64,000 nucleotides of DNA from Rhizobium sp. Q54 (lineage in GTDB: Bacteria; Pseudomonadota; Alphaproteobacteria; UBA2966; CAIVPW01), in contig CAMDPO010000003.1 in assembly GCA_945904955.1 (NCBI GenBank), positions 1 through 64,000 on the forward strand, read 5' to 3'. Of this stretch, positions 20,448 to 28,138 are shown piece after piece (positions within the stretch are counted from its first letter, which is position 1; the number at the start of each line of letters is the position of its first letter). The translations under genes were made by a program, and so were the position numbers. Below the pieces are notes generated by a model. It was not told where the DNA came from and searched no databases. It saw only the letters and a list, made by a program, of their open reading frames with translations.

Positions 20448-20652
20448 AGGAACTTTCCCCTGGCCCGGATGATATCGCACCCTACGGCGGCGGGTCCCCT
20501 CGCCTGATTTACCGCCGTCGCACCGCCCTACCCCCTTCGCGCGAAGGCCGCTGTGCGCTTGCCCGTTGCGTTGCGGGGGCTTGGCCACACAGATGCAGGG
20601 GGCGGGCGCGGCGCCCCGCCGCACCCCCGCACCTAACAAAAAGGAGGCGCCC

Positions 20653-21225
20653 ATGATCGCGCTTCGCAAAACTATCGTATCGCTTGGCCTGGCGCTGCTG
20701 GTGGCCGCCCCGATCGTCGCCACGACGGGCGCACCGGCCCTTGCCGCCACCAAGGCCGAGATCACCCGCGACGCTGACGAGGCGCTGCAGACGCTCTATC
20801 GCACCAATCCGGCAGCAGAGGCGTTGGCAAAGAGCGCCAAGGCCGTGCTGATCTTCCCGGAGATCGTCAAGGGCGGCTTCATCTTCGGCGGCGCCTACGG
20901 CGAAGGCGTGCTGAAGCAGGGCGTTGCCTCGGTGAACTACTACAATTCCGTCTCGGCCTCGTGGGGCCTGCAGGCGGGCGCGCAGACCTACGGCTACGCC
21001 GTGTTCCTGATGACCGACAAGGCGCTCGAGTTCCTCGACAAGACGGCCGGCTGGGAGCTGGGCGTCGGGCCGACGATCGTCGTCGTCAACGAGGGCATCG
21101 CCAAGAACCTCTCCACGACCACGGCGAAGGATGACGCGTACGCGTTCATCTTCGACCAGACGGGCCTGATGGCCGGCGTGTCGATCGAAGGCACCAAGGT
21201 CACCAAGTTCAACCCGAACGACTAG
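20653..21225 (+). CDS. Lipid-binding SYLF (YSC84-like) domain protein
   Basis: 190-aa exported protein. The signal peptide is MIALRKTIVSLGLALLVAAP up to about residue 31. The SYLF/DUF500 domain follows, recognisable from AKSAKAVLIFPEIVKGGFIFGG-type sequence and GAQTYGYAVFLMTDKALEFL. The domain binds phosphoinositides in eukaryotes; the bacterial role is unknown. A perfect AAGGAGG (20641-20647) precedes the ATG, and a strong terminator follows. It is divergent from the nuclease gene across a 205-bp gap, which holds no further gene that I can see. Confidence 0.88.
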   Translation: MIALRKTIVSLGLALLVAAPIVATTGAPALAATKAEITRDADEALQTLYRTNPAAEALAKSAKAVLIFPEIVKGGFIFGGAYGEGVLKQGVASVNYYNSVSASWGLQAGAQTYGYAVFLMTDKALEFLDKTAGWELGVGPTIVVVNEGIAKNLSTTTAKDDAYAFIFDQTGLMAGVSIEGTKVTKFNPND

Positions 21226-21245
21226 CGACTCGGGCGACACCGACG

Positions 21246-21280
21246 AGCTCTCTCTCGCGATTCGCGGGGGAGAGCTTTTT
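21246..21280 (+). terminator. Rho-independent terminator of the SYLF gene
   Basis: AGCTCTC (21246-21252) pairs with GAGAGCT (21270-21276). Between them lie the shorter TCGCGA/TTCGCG elements, and TTTTT follows. It sits 21 bases after the SYLF stop codon. Confidence 0.8.
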
Positions 21281-21285
21281 CGTGT

Positions 21286-21434
21286 CTAGCGCATGGACAT
21301 CAGGTAGTCGGCCAGCACTTCGATCTTGTCGGCAGGAAGTGCTGCGCCGCGATTGACGGCGGCAGGATGCGAGCGGGCGCCGAGATCGTGATTCCAGCCG
21401 GCGATCATGGCGGTCAGGTCGGCACGACCAGCAC
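21286..21434 (-). pseudogene. C-terminal gene fragment, possibly cytochrome c
   Basis: Reading leftward, about 45 codons end in ALPADKIEVLADYLMSMR and a TAG at 21286-21288. That ending resembles the last helix of class I cytochromes c. No CxxCH and no start are present, so this is at most the tail of a lost gene. The identification is tentative. Confidence 0.3.
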
Positions 21435-21437
21435 CAT

Positions 21438-21590
21438 CGTCGTGTGCTGCTAAGCCAGTTGTTCGCGGGCGCGAACGGGACGCTATCGTTCATGCCGGCG
21501 CGCACGGCCGAGTACTACATCAGCGTCGGTTCCTCCGGATTAGGCAGCTTCCAGCTCACGCTCGAAATTGGGGAACGACCCCGCCGCGCG
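21438..21590 (+). pseudogene. Fragment resembling a pre-peptidase (PPC-like) domain
   Basis: A short rightward frame contains FAGANGTLSFMPARTAEYYI followed by SVGSSGLGSFQLTLEIGE. Both have the shape of PPC/serralysin-associated beta domains of secreted proteins. It has no credible start and degrades after about 50 codons. With the neighbouring fragment it indicates a stretch of decayed genes; the rest of 21590-21852 shows nothing recognisable. Confidence 0.3.
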
Positions 21591-21852
21591 CATCGTGATA
21601 CTTCGTTGCGCCCGATCGCATCATCAACCCGTCGCGCTGGAGGTGCGTCGTAGACTCGGCATCAGGCCTATCGGCGGCCGAACGCGACGTGCTCATGCAG
21701 GTCACCACCGCAGACCAATTGCGGAGAATGATTGGCAGCGCGCAGCACGTATACGCCGACCTGTCGCGGCAATCGACGTCAGGCGGTGCGCGTGAGCGCG
21801 TGCAACTAGGTGCGACACGCCCTAGGTCTCTCAATCTTCGACAGGTTGAATC

Positions 21853-22978
21853 TTAGGTGGCCTTGTTCTGCCCGCCGCCGGCTTCGAAGCGGGCGGCGAG
21901 GCTCGCGTTCATAAAGTCGGACAAGTCGCCGTCGAGGACGGCGGCGGCGTTGCCCTTCTCCACTCCGGTGCGGAGGTCCTTCACCATCTGGTAGGGGTGC
22001 AAGACGTAGCTGCGGATCTGGTGGCCCCAGCCGATGTCGGTCTTGGCGGCGTTGGCGGCGTCCTTGAGGGCTTCGCGCTTCTCGAGCTCGGCCTGGTACA
22101 TGCGTGCCTTGAGCATGCGCATGGCCTCGGCCTTGTTCTTGTGCTGGCTGCGATCCGACTGGCACTGCACGACGATGTTGGTCGGCAGGTGGGTGATGCG
22201 CACGGCCGAGTCGGTGCGGTTGACGTGCTGACCGCCCGCGCCGGACGCGCGGTAGGTGTCGATGCGCAGGTCTTTCTCTTCGATGACGATGTTGATGTTC
22301 TCGTCGACCACCGGGTAGACCCAGGCGCTGGCGAAGCTGGTGTGGCGGCGCGCCGCCGAGTCGTACGGGCTGATGCGCACCAAACGGTGCACCCCGGACT
22401 CGGTCTTGAGCCAGCCGTAGGCGTTCTCGCCGACGATGCGGACGGTGGCGGATTTGACGCCGGCCTCTTCACCGGGCGTCTCCTGCTCCCAGAACACCTT
22501 GAAGCCGTTGTCCTCGGCCCACCGCGAGTACATGCGCACCAGCATCTGGGCCCAGTCCTGGGACTCGGTGCCGCCGGCGCCGGCGTGGATCTCGAGGTAG
22601 GCGTCGTTCTGGTCGGCTTCGCCGGAGAGCAGGCTTTCGAGGCGGCGCTTGGCAGCCAGGTCGCGGAGGCCGGTGAACTCTTTGACGGCGTCGGCGAGGA
22701 CGCCTTCGTCGCCCTCTCCTTCCGCCATTTCAATGAGTTCAACGGTGTCGTTGAAGTTTTTCTCTAAGTCGCGGACGCGACCAACGGCGGCTTCGAGCCG
22801 GGTACGTTCGCGCATGATCGATTGGGCGCGCGCGGTGTCGTTCCACAGGCCGGGATCCTCGGCCTGGGCGTTGAGTTGCTTCAGACGCTCGACGGCGCCT
22901 TGGGAGTCAAAGATGCCTCCTCAGGAGCGCGAGCGACTCCCGGATTTCGGCGGCGACGGATTCAATCTCGGTGCGCAT
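21853..22978 (-). CDS. prfB: Peptide chain release factor 2 (programmed +1 frameshift)
   Basis: RF2 releases peptides at UGA and UAA. The gene is in two frames: codons 1-23 (22978-22910) end at an in-frame TGA, and the remaining 351 codons (22908-21853) lie in the +1 frame. The total is 374 aa, normal for RF2. The catalytic GGQ is in [18 protein letters not shown]. The stop-codon recognition loop reads ISPYDS, with SPY rather than the E. coli SPF. The frameshift signal is the classical autoregulatory one and is listed separately. It is the last gene of the amiC-mrcA-sulfotransferase string. Confidence 0.96.
22906..22921 (-). promoter_or_regulatory. prfB +1 frameshift site
   Basis: On the minus strand the sequence reads AGGAGG-CAT-CTT-TGA-C. 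A Shine-Dalgarno-like AGGAGG (22921-22916) lies three bases before the slippery CTT and the in-frame TGA (22909-22907), followed by C. This matches the E. coli prfB recoding signal in arrangement. When RF2 is scarce the ribosome shifts +1 to GAC and makes RF2. Confidence 0.95.
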
Positions 22979-23014
22979 GGGGAACGACTAGCACGGGATT
23001 GCTTGCAGCCGCCA

Positions 23015-23866
23015 TCAGGCGTGCTCGCGCAGCAGCTCGACGGTGAGCTGGGGGAACTCGAAGCCGACGGAGGCGTAGGCGGCGAGGGTCGCTTCCCAGT
23101 CGCCCATCAGGATGCTGAACAGGAACAGCTTGCGGTAGGCGTCGGGCCAGGCGTCGAAGATTGCGTCGGGCGAAAGCCGTGCCTCGCCGACGTGGCTGTT
23201 CTGGGGGCGGTCGAGCTCGGCGTCGATGGCGCGCTCCAGGATGTCGTCGGTGCCGCCGAGGACGCTGGCGAGCCAGGCCGCCAGGTAGGCGCGCTCGGTC
23301 ACCAAGCGCTCGAACAAAACGACGCTGCCGGGCGCCTGCGTGATGTTGGAGAAGTCGGAGTCGACCACTGTCTGGCAAATGCCGAGGAACAAGACATCGG
23401 CGGGGCGGCTGGCCTCGATGGTCACAAAGGGGAGCGAGCTCAGCTTGGTGCCGGTGGCGAGGTCCGCCTCGATGAGGCTGCGGTAGAGGGTCGCGCCGGG
23501 CGGCGGGGTGTGCTGCAGGTCGAGCTTGCAGTGGTGGGTGAACAGCGAGTGGATGCGCGCCAGCGGGTTGCGCACGATGCTGGCGAAGGTGCCGCCGGCG
23601 TCGAGGAACGCCTGGCGCGACTCGGAGTCGTAATAGACGTGGATGATGCCGACGGACTTGTCGCCCTCGCCCGACGCGCGCAGGCGCGCGCGTTCCGTCG
23701 CCAGACGGCGCACCGCTTCGGCGGGCGGCGGCGGCAACGACTCGCCGAAGAGACCGCGGCGGCCGTGCAGGCATACGACGCCGGGATGGTGCTGGAGGAT
23801 GGTCGCGATCCAGCCCGTGGCGGAGCCGCCGCGAGTCGCGATGTTGAAATAGGGGACGAACGTCAC
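23015..23866 (-). CDS. Sulfotransferase-like protein
   Basis: Cytoplasmic 283-aa protein resembling PAPS-dependent sulfotransferases. An N-terminal ATRGGSATGWIATIL could be the phosphosulfate-binding loop, and FASIVRNPLARIHSLFTHH resembles the 3'-phosphate-binding segment (VRDPxxR...S). The start is a GTG at 23866, 38 bases after mrcA; the longer open frame runs antisense-like inside mrcA. It lies between a penicillin-binding protein and prfB, so a role in modifying an envelope glycan or lipid is possible but unproven. Substrate is unknown. Confidence 0.6.
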   Translation of the reverse strand: MTFVPYFNIATRGGSATGWIATILQHHPGVVCLHGRRGLFGESLPPPPAEAVRRLATERARLRASGEGDKSVGIIHVYYDSESRQAFLDAGGTFASIVRNPLARIHSLFTHHCKLDLQHTPPPGATLYRSLIEADLATGTKLSSLPFVTIEASRPADVLFLGICQTVVDSDFSNITQAPGSVVLFERLVTERAYLAAWLASVLGGTDDILERAIDAELDRPQNSHVGEARLSPDAIFDAWPDAYRKLFLFSILMGDWEATLAAYASVGFEFPQLTVELLREHA

Positions 23867-23904
23867 GCGCGGGCGGCGGCCAGCGGTGCGAGGCGGCGGC
23901 GCCG

Positions 23905-26322
23905 TTAGTAGAGGCCGCGTCCGACGGCTGCGTCGACGGCGACGAAGCCGTTGTCGAGCACGAGGGCGGTGTTGGTCGTCGGCTCGGTGCCGGGGCGGAA
24001 GGCTTCCAAGATGACGTTGCGGTCGGTGGGCAGCGCCGGCTGGCCGGTCTCGGCATTCACGCGGACAAGCCGAATGCCGTTCGGCACGCGGAACGGGATG
24101 CCGGGCTTGCCGGCCAGGGCGGCGGCCATGAAGTCGCGAAAGATCGGCGCGGCGGCGGAGGCGCCCTGCTCGGACGCGCCCAGGGACTTCGGATTGTCGA
24201 AGCCGACCCACACGCCGACGGCAAGGTCGGGCGAGAAGCCGATCCACCACGTGTCCATCTCGTCGTTGGTGGTGCCGGTCTTGCCGGCCAGCGGCTTCTT
24301 CACGGCGTTAATGATGACGCCGGTGCCGCGCTGCACGACGCCTTCGAGCATCGAGACCATCTGGTAGGACGAGATCGGATCGATCACCTGCCGGCGCATG
24401 TCGGGCAGGCTCGGCTCGGCCTGGCCGGCCCAGTTGACGCCCTTGCACGTGGCGCAGGTGCGCGCGTCGTGCTGGAAGATGGTCTTGCCGCGGCGGTCCT
24501 GGACGCGGTCGATGGTGGTCGGCGTGATCTTCTTGCCGCCGTTCACCAGCATGCCGTAGGCGGCGGTGAGACGCATGAGGGTCGTCTCGCTGGCGCCCAA
24601 CGAGTTCGACAGGTACGGCTGCATCTTGTCGACGACCCCGACGCGCTCGGCGTACTCGGCGACCTTATCCATGCCGATGTGCTGGGCGAGACGCACGGTC
24701 ATGAGGTTGCGCGACTTCTCGATGCCGAGGCGCAGCGTGCTGGGGCCGTAGAATGTCTGGCTGTAGTTGGCGGGCTTCCATTTGCCGAGGCCTGGGCCCT
24801 GGTCGACGACGAAGGGCGCGTCGAGCACGAGGCTGGCCGGCGTGAAGCCGTTCTCGAGCGCCGCGACGTAGACGAACGGCTTGAAGGCGGAGCCCGGCTG
24901 ACGCATCGCCTGGGTGACGCGGTTGAACTGGCTCTGCTGGAAGCTGTAGCCGCCGACCATGGCAAGGACGCGGCCGGTGTGCGGATCGAGGGCAACGAGC
25001 GCGCCTTCGATGTCGGGGACCTGGTGCAGGGCGTAGGTGCCCTCGCCTTCGAACGGCTGCACGGCGACGACGTCGCCGACGGCGAGCACTTCGGACGGCC
25101 GGCGCGGCGCGGCGCCGACGCGCTGGTCCTCGCGCCAGGCGCGCGCCCAGGTCATGGCGCGCATCGGGATGGAGCCCTTGGCGCCGGTGACGAAGCCGAT
25201 GTCGGCCGCGTCCTCGCGCACGGCCAGCACGACGGCGAGCTTGCGGGTCTCACCGAGGCCGGCCGGGGTTTTGACGCGGCCCAGGCGCGCGGACCAGGTT
25301 CCGGGCCAGTTAAGCTCAGGCAGCTCGATGCGGGCGATGGGGCCGCGCCAGCCGTGGCGGCGGTCGTAGTCCTCGATGCCGTCGCGCAAGGTGGCGACGG
25401 CGATGTCCTGCAGGCGTGGATCGAGCGTGGTGCGCACGGTGAGGCCGCCGCCGTAGAGCGACTCGGTGCCGTAGCGCTGGGCGAGCTCGCGCCGGACTTC
25501 TTCGGAGAAGTAGTCGGCGGTGAAGATCTCGGTGTCGGTGCGCGGGTTGATCGCGAACGGAGTGGCCGTCGCCTCCGCCGCTTGCGCCGCGGAGATGTAG
25601 CCCGCCTCCAGCATCGCCGCGATCACCAGGTCGCGGCGGTCCTTGGCGCGCTCGGGATAGCGGGTCGGGTGGTAGTTGGAGGGCGCGCGGGCGAGTGCGG
25701 CGATGTACGCGGCCTCGGCGATGGTCAGCTCGTCCATCGACTTGTTGAAGTAGTTGAGCGCCGCCTGGGCCGGGCCGTAGGAGCCGAAGCCCAGGTACAT
25801 CTCGTTCAGATAAATCTCGAGGATGCGGTCCTTGGACAGCGCGCGCTCGATGCGCAGCGCCAGAATCCATTCCTTGATCTTGCGGGCGAGCGAGCCGTCC
25901 TGGGCGTTGAGCAAGGAGAGCCCGGGCAGGCGCGCGACCTGCTGGGTGATGGTCGAGCCGCCGATCGGGCGGCGGTCGTCGGCGAAGTTCTTCAGGTTGG
26001 TGATCTGCGAGCGGACGATCGCCACCGCGTCGATGCCGGGGTGCCGGTAGAAATTCTTGTCTTCCATGGCGATGAACGCCTGGCTGACCCGCGGCGGGAT
26101 GGCGGTGATGGGCACGAACACGCGCGGCTCGCGGGCGTACTCGACCAAGAGCCGGCCGTCGCCGGCGTAGACGTGAGTCGTGGTGGGCGGCTCCCACGCG
26201 GCGAGATGGGCGTAGGACGGCAGGTCGCGGCCGAAGTGGGCGAAGCCCCACAGCACCGCACCGGCTGCACCAATGACGCCGACGAACAGCAACGTGACGA
26301 TAGCGGCGAGGAAACGAATCAT
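23905..26322 (-). CDS. mrcA: Penicillin-binding protein 1A
   Basis: Bifunctional class A PBP of 805 aa. It has an N-terminal membrane segment, then a GT51 glycosyltransferase (MEDKNFYRHPGIDAVAIVRS and RPIGGSTITQQVAR). An OB-like insertion follows, then the transpeptidase with SxxK in QPGSAFKPFVYVAA and KTGTTNDEMDTWW. The C-terminus ends shortly after the transpeptidase. It is 145 bp downstream of amiC on the same strand, so wall synthesis and wall cleavage are adjacent. Confidence 0.96.
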   Translation of the reverse strand: MIRFLAAIVTLLFVGVIGAAGAVLWGFAHFGRDLPSYAHLAAWEPPTTTHVYAGDGRLLVEYAREPRVFVPITAIPPRVSQAFIAMEDKNFYRHPGIDAVAIVRSQITNLKNFADDRRPIGGSTITQQVARLPGLSLLNAQDGSLARKIKEWILALRIERALSKDRILEIYLNEMYLGFGSYGPAQAALNYFNKSMDELTIAEAAYIAALARAPSNYHPTRYPERAKDRRDLVIAAMLEAGYISAAQAAEATATPFAINPRTDTEIFTADYFSEEVRRELAQRYGTESLYGGGLTVRTTLDPRLQDIAVATLRDGIEDYDRRHGWRGPIARIELPELNWPGTWSARLGRVKTPAGLGETRKLAVVLAVREDAADIGFVTGAKGSIPMRAMTWARAWREDQRVGAAPRRPSEVLAVGDVVAVQPFEGEGTYALHQVPDIEGALVALDPHTGRVLAMVGGYSFQQSQFNRVTQAMRQPGSAFKPFVYVAALENGFTPASLVLDAPFVVDQGPGLGKWKPANYSQTFYGPSTLRLGIEKSRNLMTVRLAQHIGMDKVAEYAERVGVVDKMQPYLSNSLGASETTLMRLTAAYGMLVNGGKKITPTTIDRVQDRRGKTIFQHDARTCATCKGVNWAGQAEPSLPDMRRQVIDPISSYQMVSMLEGVVQRGTGVIINAVKKPLAGKTGTTNDEMDTWWIGFSPDLAVGVWVGFDNPKSLGASEQGASAAAPIFRDFMAAALAGKPGIPFRVPNGIRLVRVNAETGQPALPTDRNVILEAFRPGTEPTTNTALVLDNGFVAVDAAVGRGLY

Positions 26323-26467
26323 GGGGACGGGGGTCGACCGCCTTGGCTCTCAGAAAGCGCGAACGTCGCGCAATACTATGTCCGAATTTGGGCTCGTAGT
26401 CCCCGGACGTGCGGCGAAACGCCACGCGCGCCAAGGCTTTGCACGTACTTTGTGACGTTTTACCCGA

Positions 26468-27667
26468 TCAGACCGGGTGCAGGTCAAAGTAGCGATTCAC
26501 GGCCCGTGCCACCGCGTCGATCACCGGACGCCGGCCGTTCGCCGCGCGCAGCGAGCGTTCGTCGTTGGGGTTCGAGAGGTACCCTAGCTCGACCAAGACC
26601 GAAGGCACATCGGGTGCTTTCAGTACGGCGAAGCCGGCAAACCTGTGCGTGTTGCGCACCAGGTGCCAGTCCTTGGAGAACTCCGGCACCAGGTAGCTGG
26701 CGAAGGTCGCCGACAGATTCATGGTTTCCCGCTGCGCCAGGCTGATGAGGATGGCGGCGACGTCCGTAGTCTGGTCGGCGAGATCGAGACCGCCGATCAG
26801 GTCGGCGCGGTTCTCGCGCGCGGCCAATGCCTCGGCCTCCTTGTCGGAGGCCTGCTCGGACAGTGTGTAGATGCTGGCGCCACTGATCGAGGGCTGGCCG
26901 ACCGAGTCGGCGTGCAGAGACATGAATAGGGACGCGCCGACCTCGCGCCCGATGGCGACGCGGCGCTGCAGCGGAATAAACGTGTCGGTCTCGCGGGTGA
27001 GGACGACCCGGTAACGGCCGGTCGCCTCGAGCACTTGGCGGAGCTCCTTGGCCATCGCCAAGGTGATGTCCTTCTCGCGTGAGCCGGTGGCGCCGAGGGC
27101 GCCGGGATCGACGCCGCCGTGGCCCGGATCAAGGACGATGACCGGCTTGTCGAAGCGCGCGGGCGGCGGCGGCGCACGAATGGCGAGCTGCGGTTCCGGG
27201 GCGGCTTTGGGTGCTGCGGCGCGGTTGGCGGCAAAGGCGGCGGTGCCGATCGGCTTGAGGTCGATGACGAGGCGGTAGCGGGCGCCACCCTCGGGCGGCA
27301 GCACGAAGGCGCGGGCGATCTCGACGGGCCCTTTGAGGTCGAGGACCAGACGGGAGGTGTCGTTGTCGAAGCGGCCGTAGCGGAAGCCGTCGATGACGCC
27401 GAGCTTGCGGGCCTCATCGGCCGCCGGCAGGGACCAATCGACGATGGGAAGGTCCAGGACCACCCGGTAGGGCCCGTCGAGGACCGACACCGAGTAGCGG
27501 ACCGATTCGGTAAGGTCGAGCACCAGGCGGGTGGAGTCGCCCTGGTCGCCCATGCGCACGCCGACCACGGTCGGCGCCGCGAGAGCGGCCCCCGCGGACA
27601 GCAGCCACGCCGCCACGAGTATCCTTGCGACGCCGGGGCGCAGGCCGAATCGAGCGAGACGCGTCAC
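26468..27667 (-). CDS. amiC: N-acetylmuramoyl-L-alanine amidase (AmiC type)
   Basis: Zinc amidase that splits septal peptidoglycan. A signal sequence (ARILVAAWLLSAGAALAA) is followed by an AMIN domain (about residues 35-135). The Amidase_3 domain comes next: VLDPGHGGVDPGALG with the first zinc His, the Glu in SREKDI, LFMSLHADS, and the catalytic Glu in VLVELGYLSNPND. The start is uncertain: GTG at 27667 gives a normal signal peptide, while the open frame allows GTG at 27733. It is divergent from rne. Confidence 0.93.
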   Translation of the reverse strand: MTRLARFGLRPGVARILVAAWLLSAGAALAAPTVVGVRMGDQGDSTRLVLDLTESVRYSVSVLDGPYRVVLDLPIVDWSLPAADEARKLGVIDGFRYGRFDNDTSRLVLDLKGPVEIARAFVLPPEGGARYRLVIDLKPIGTAAFAANRAAAPKAAPEPQLAIRAPPPPARFDKPVIVLDPGHGGVDPGALGATGSREKDITLAMAKELRQVLEATGRYRVVLTRETDTFIPLQRRVAIGREVGASLFMSLHADSVGQPSISGASIYTLSEQASDKEAEALAARENRADLIGGLDLADQTTDVAAILISLAQRETMNLSATFASYLVPEFSKDWHLVRNTHRFAGFAVLKAPDVPSVLVELGYLSNPNDERSLRAANGRRPVIDAVARAVNRYFDLHPV

Positions 27668-27811
27668 GAGGGGGACTCGGGTGACGATGGAAAGACCCGT
27701 CCTGTAGTGTCCGCATTCGCGCGGACCCACCACATATACGCGATTCCGTTGCCGTTCAGCAACGGTACCCCCCGATTCCTTGTGGGCGCCGACACGATCA
27801 TCTCAATTCCA

Positions 27812-27841
27812 TTGTTGATCGCGCATCGGTAACCGTATGAT
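27812..27841 (+). promoter_or_regulatory. Candidate rne promoter; long rne leader to 28138
   Basis: The amiC-rne gap (27668-28138) contains no gene. TTGTTG (27812-27817) and TATGAT (27836-27841), 18 bases apart, are a plausible promoter. That would leave a leader of about 290 nt containing the palindrome ACCGCCGCGGCGGT near 28028-28041. A long rne leader is the known site of RNase E autoregulation in enterobacteria; the parallel here is inference. Confidence 0.35.
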
Positions 27842-28138
27842 GAACGCGCGAACCTTCGCAGCCGGCTCGTCGATTGGTGCTCTGGGCCCCAATCACCGAG
27901 CGGCGTCGCGCGCGACAGCTAAGTCCCTGAAACAAGAGGGATTTTCGTTGGCGCCGGGGCGCTGGGGGCACCGCGGAGCGTATTGGACCCGAAGCCGGAC
28001 CGGATATTCCCGGGAAGGGCTGCCTATCCCACCGCCGCGGCGGTCGGATGTGGCGCTTCACGGCTTCGCCTAGACAAAGACGTCCCTGACTCCGTCGTTC
28101 GCAGGAGTTCGGTCCGTCCCGGAGGCAGCTGCCAGCCC

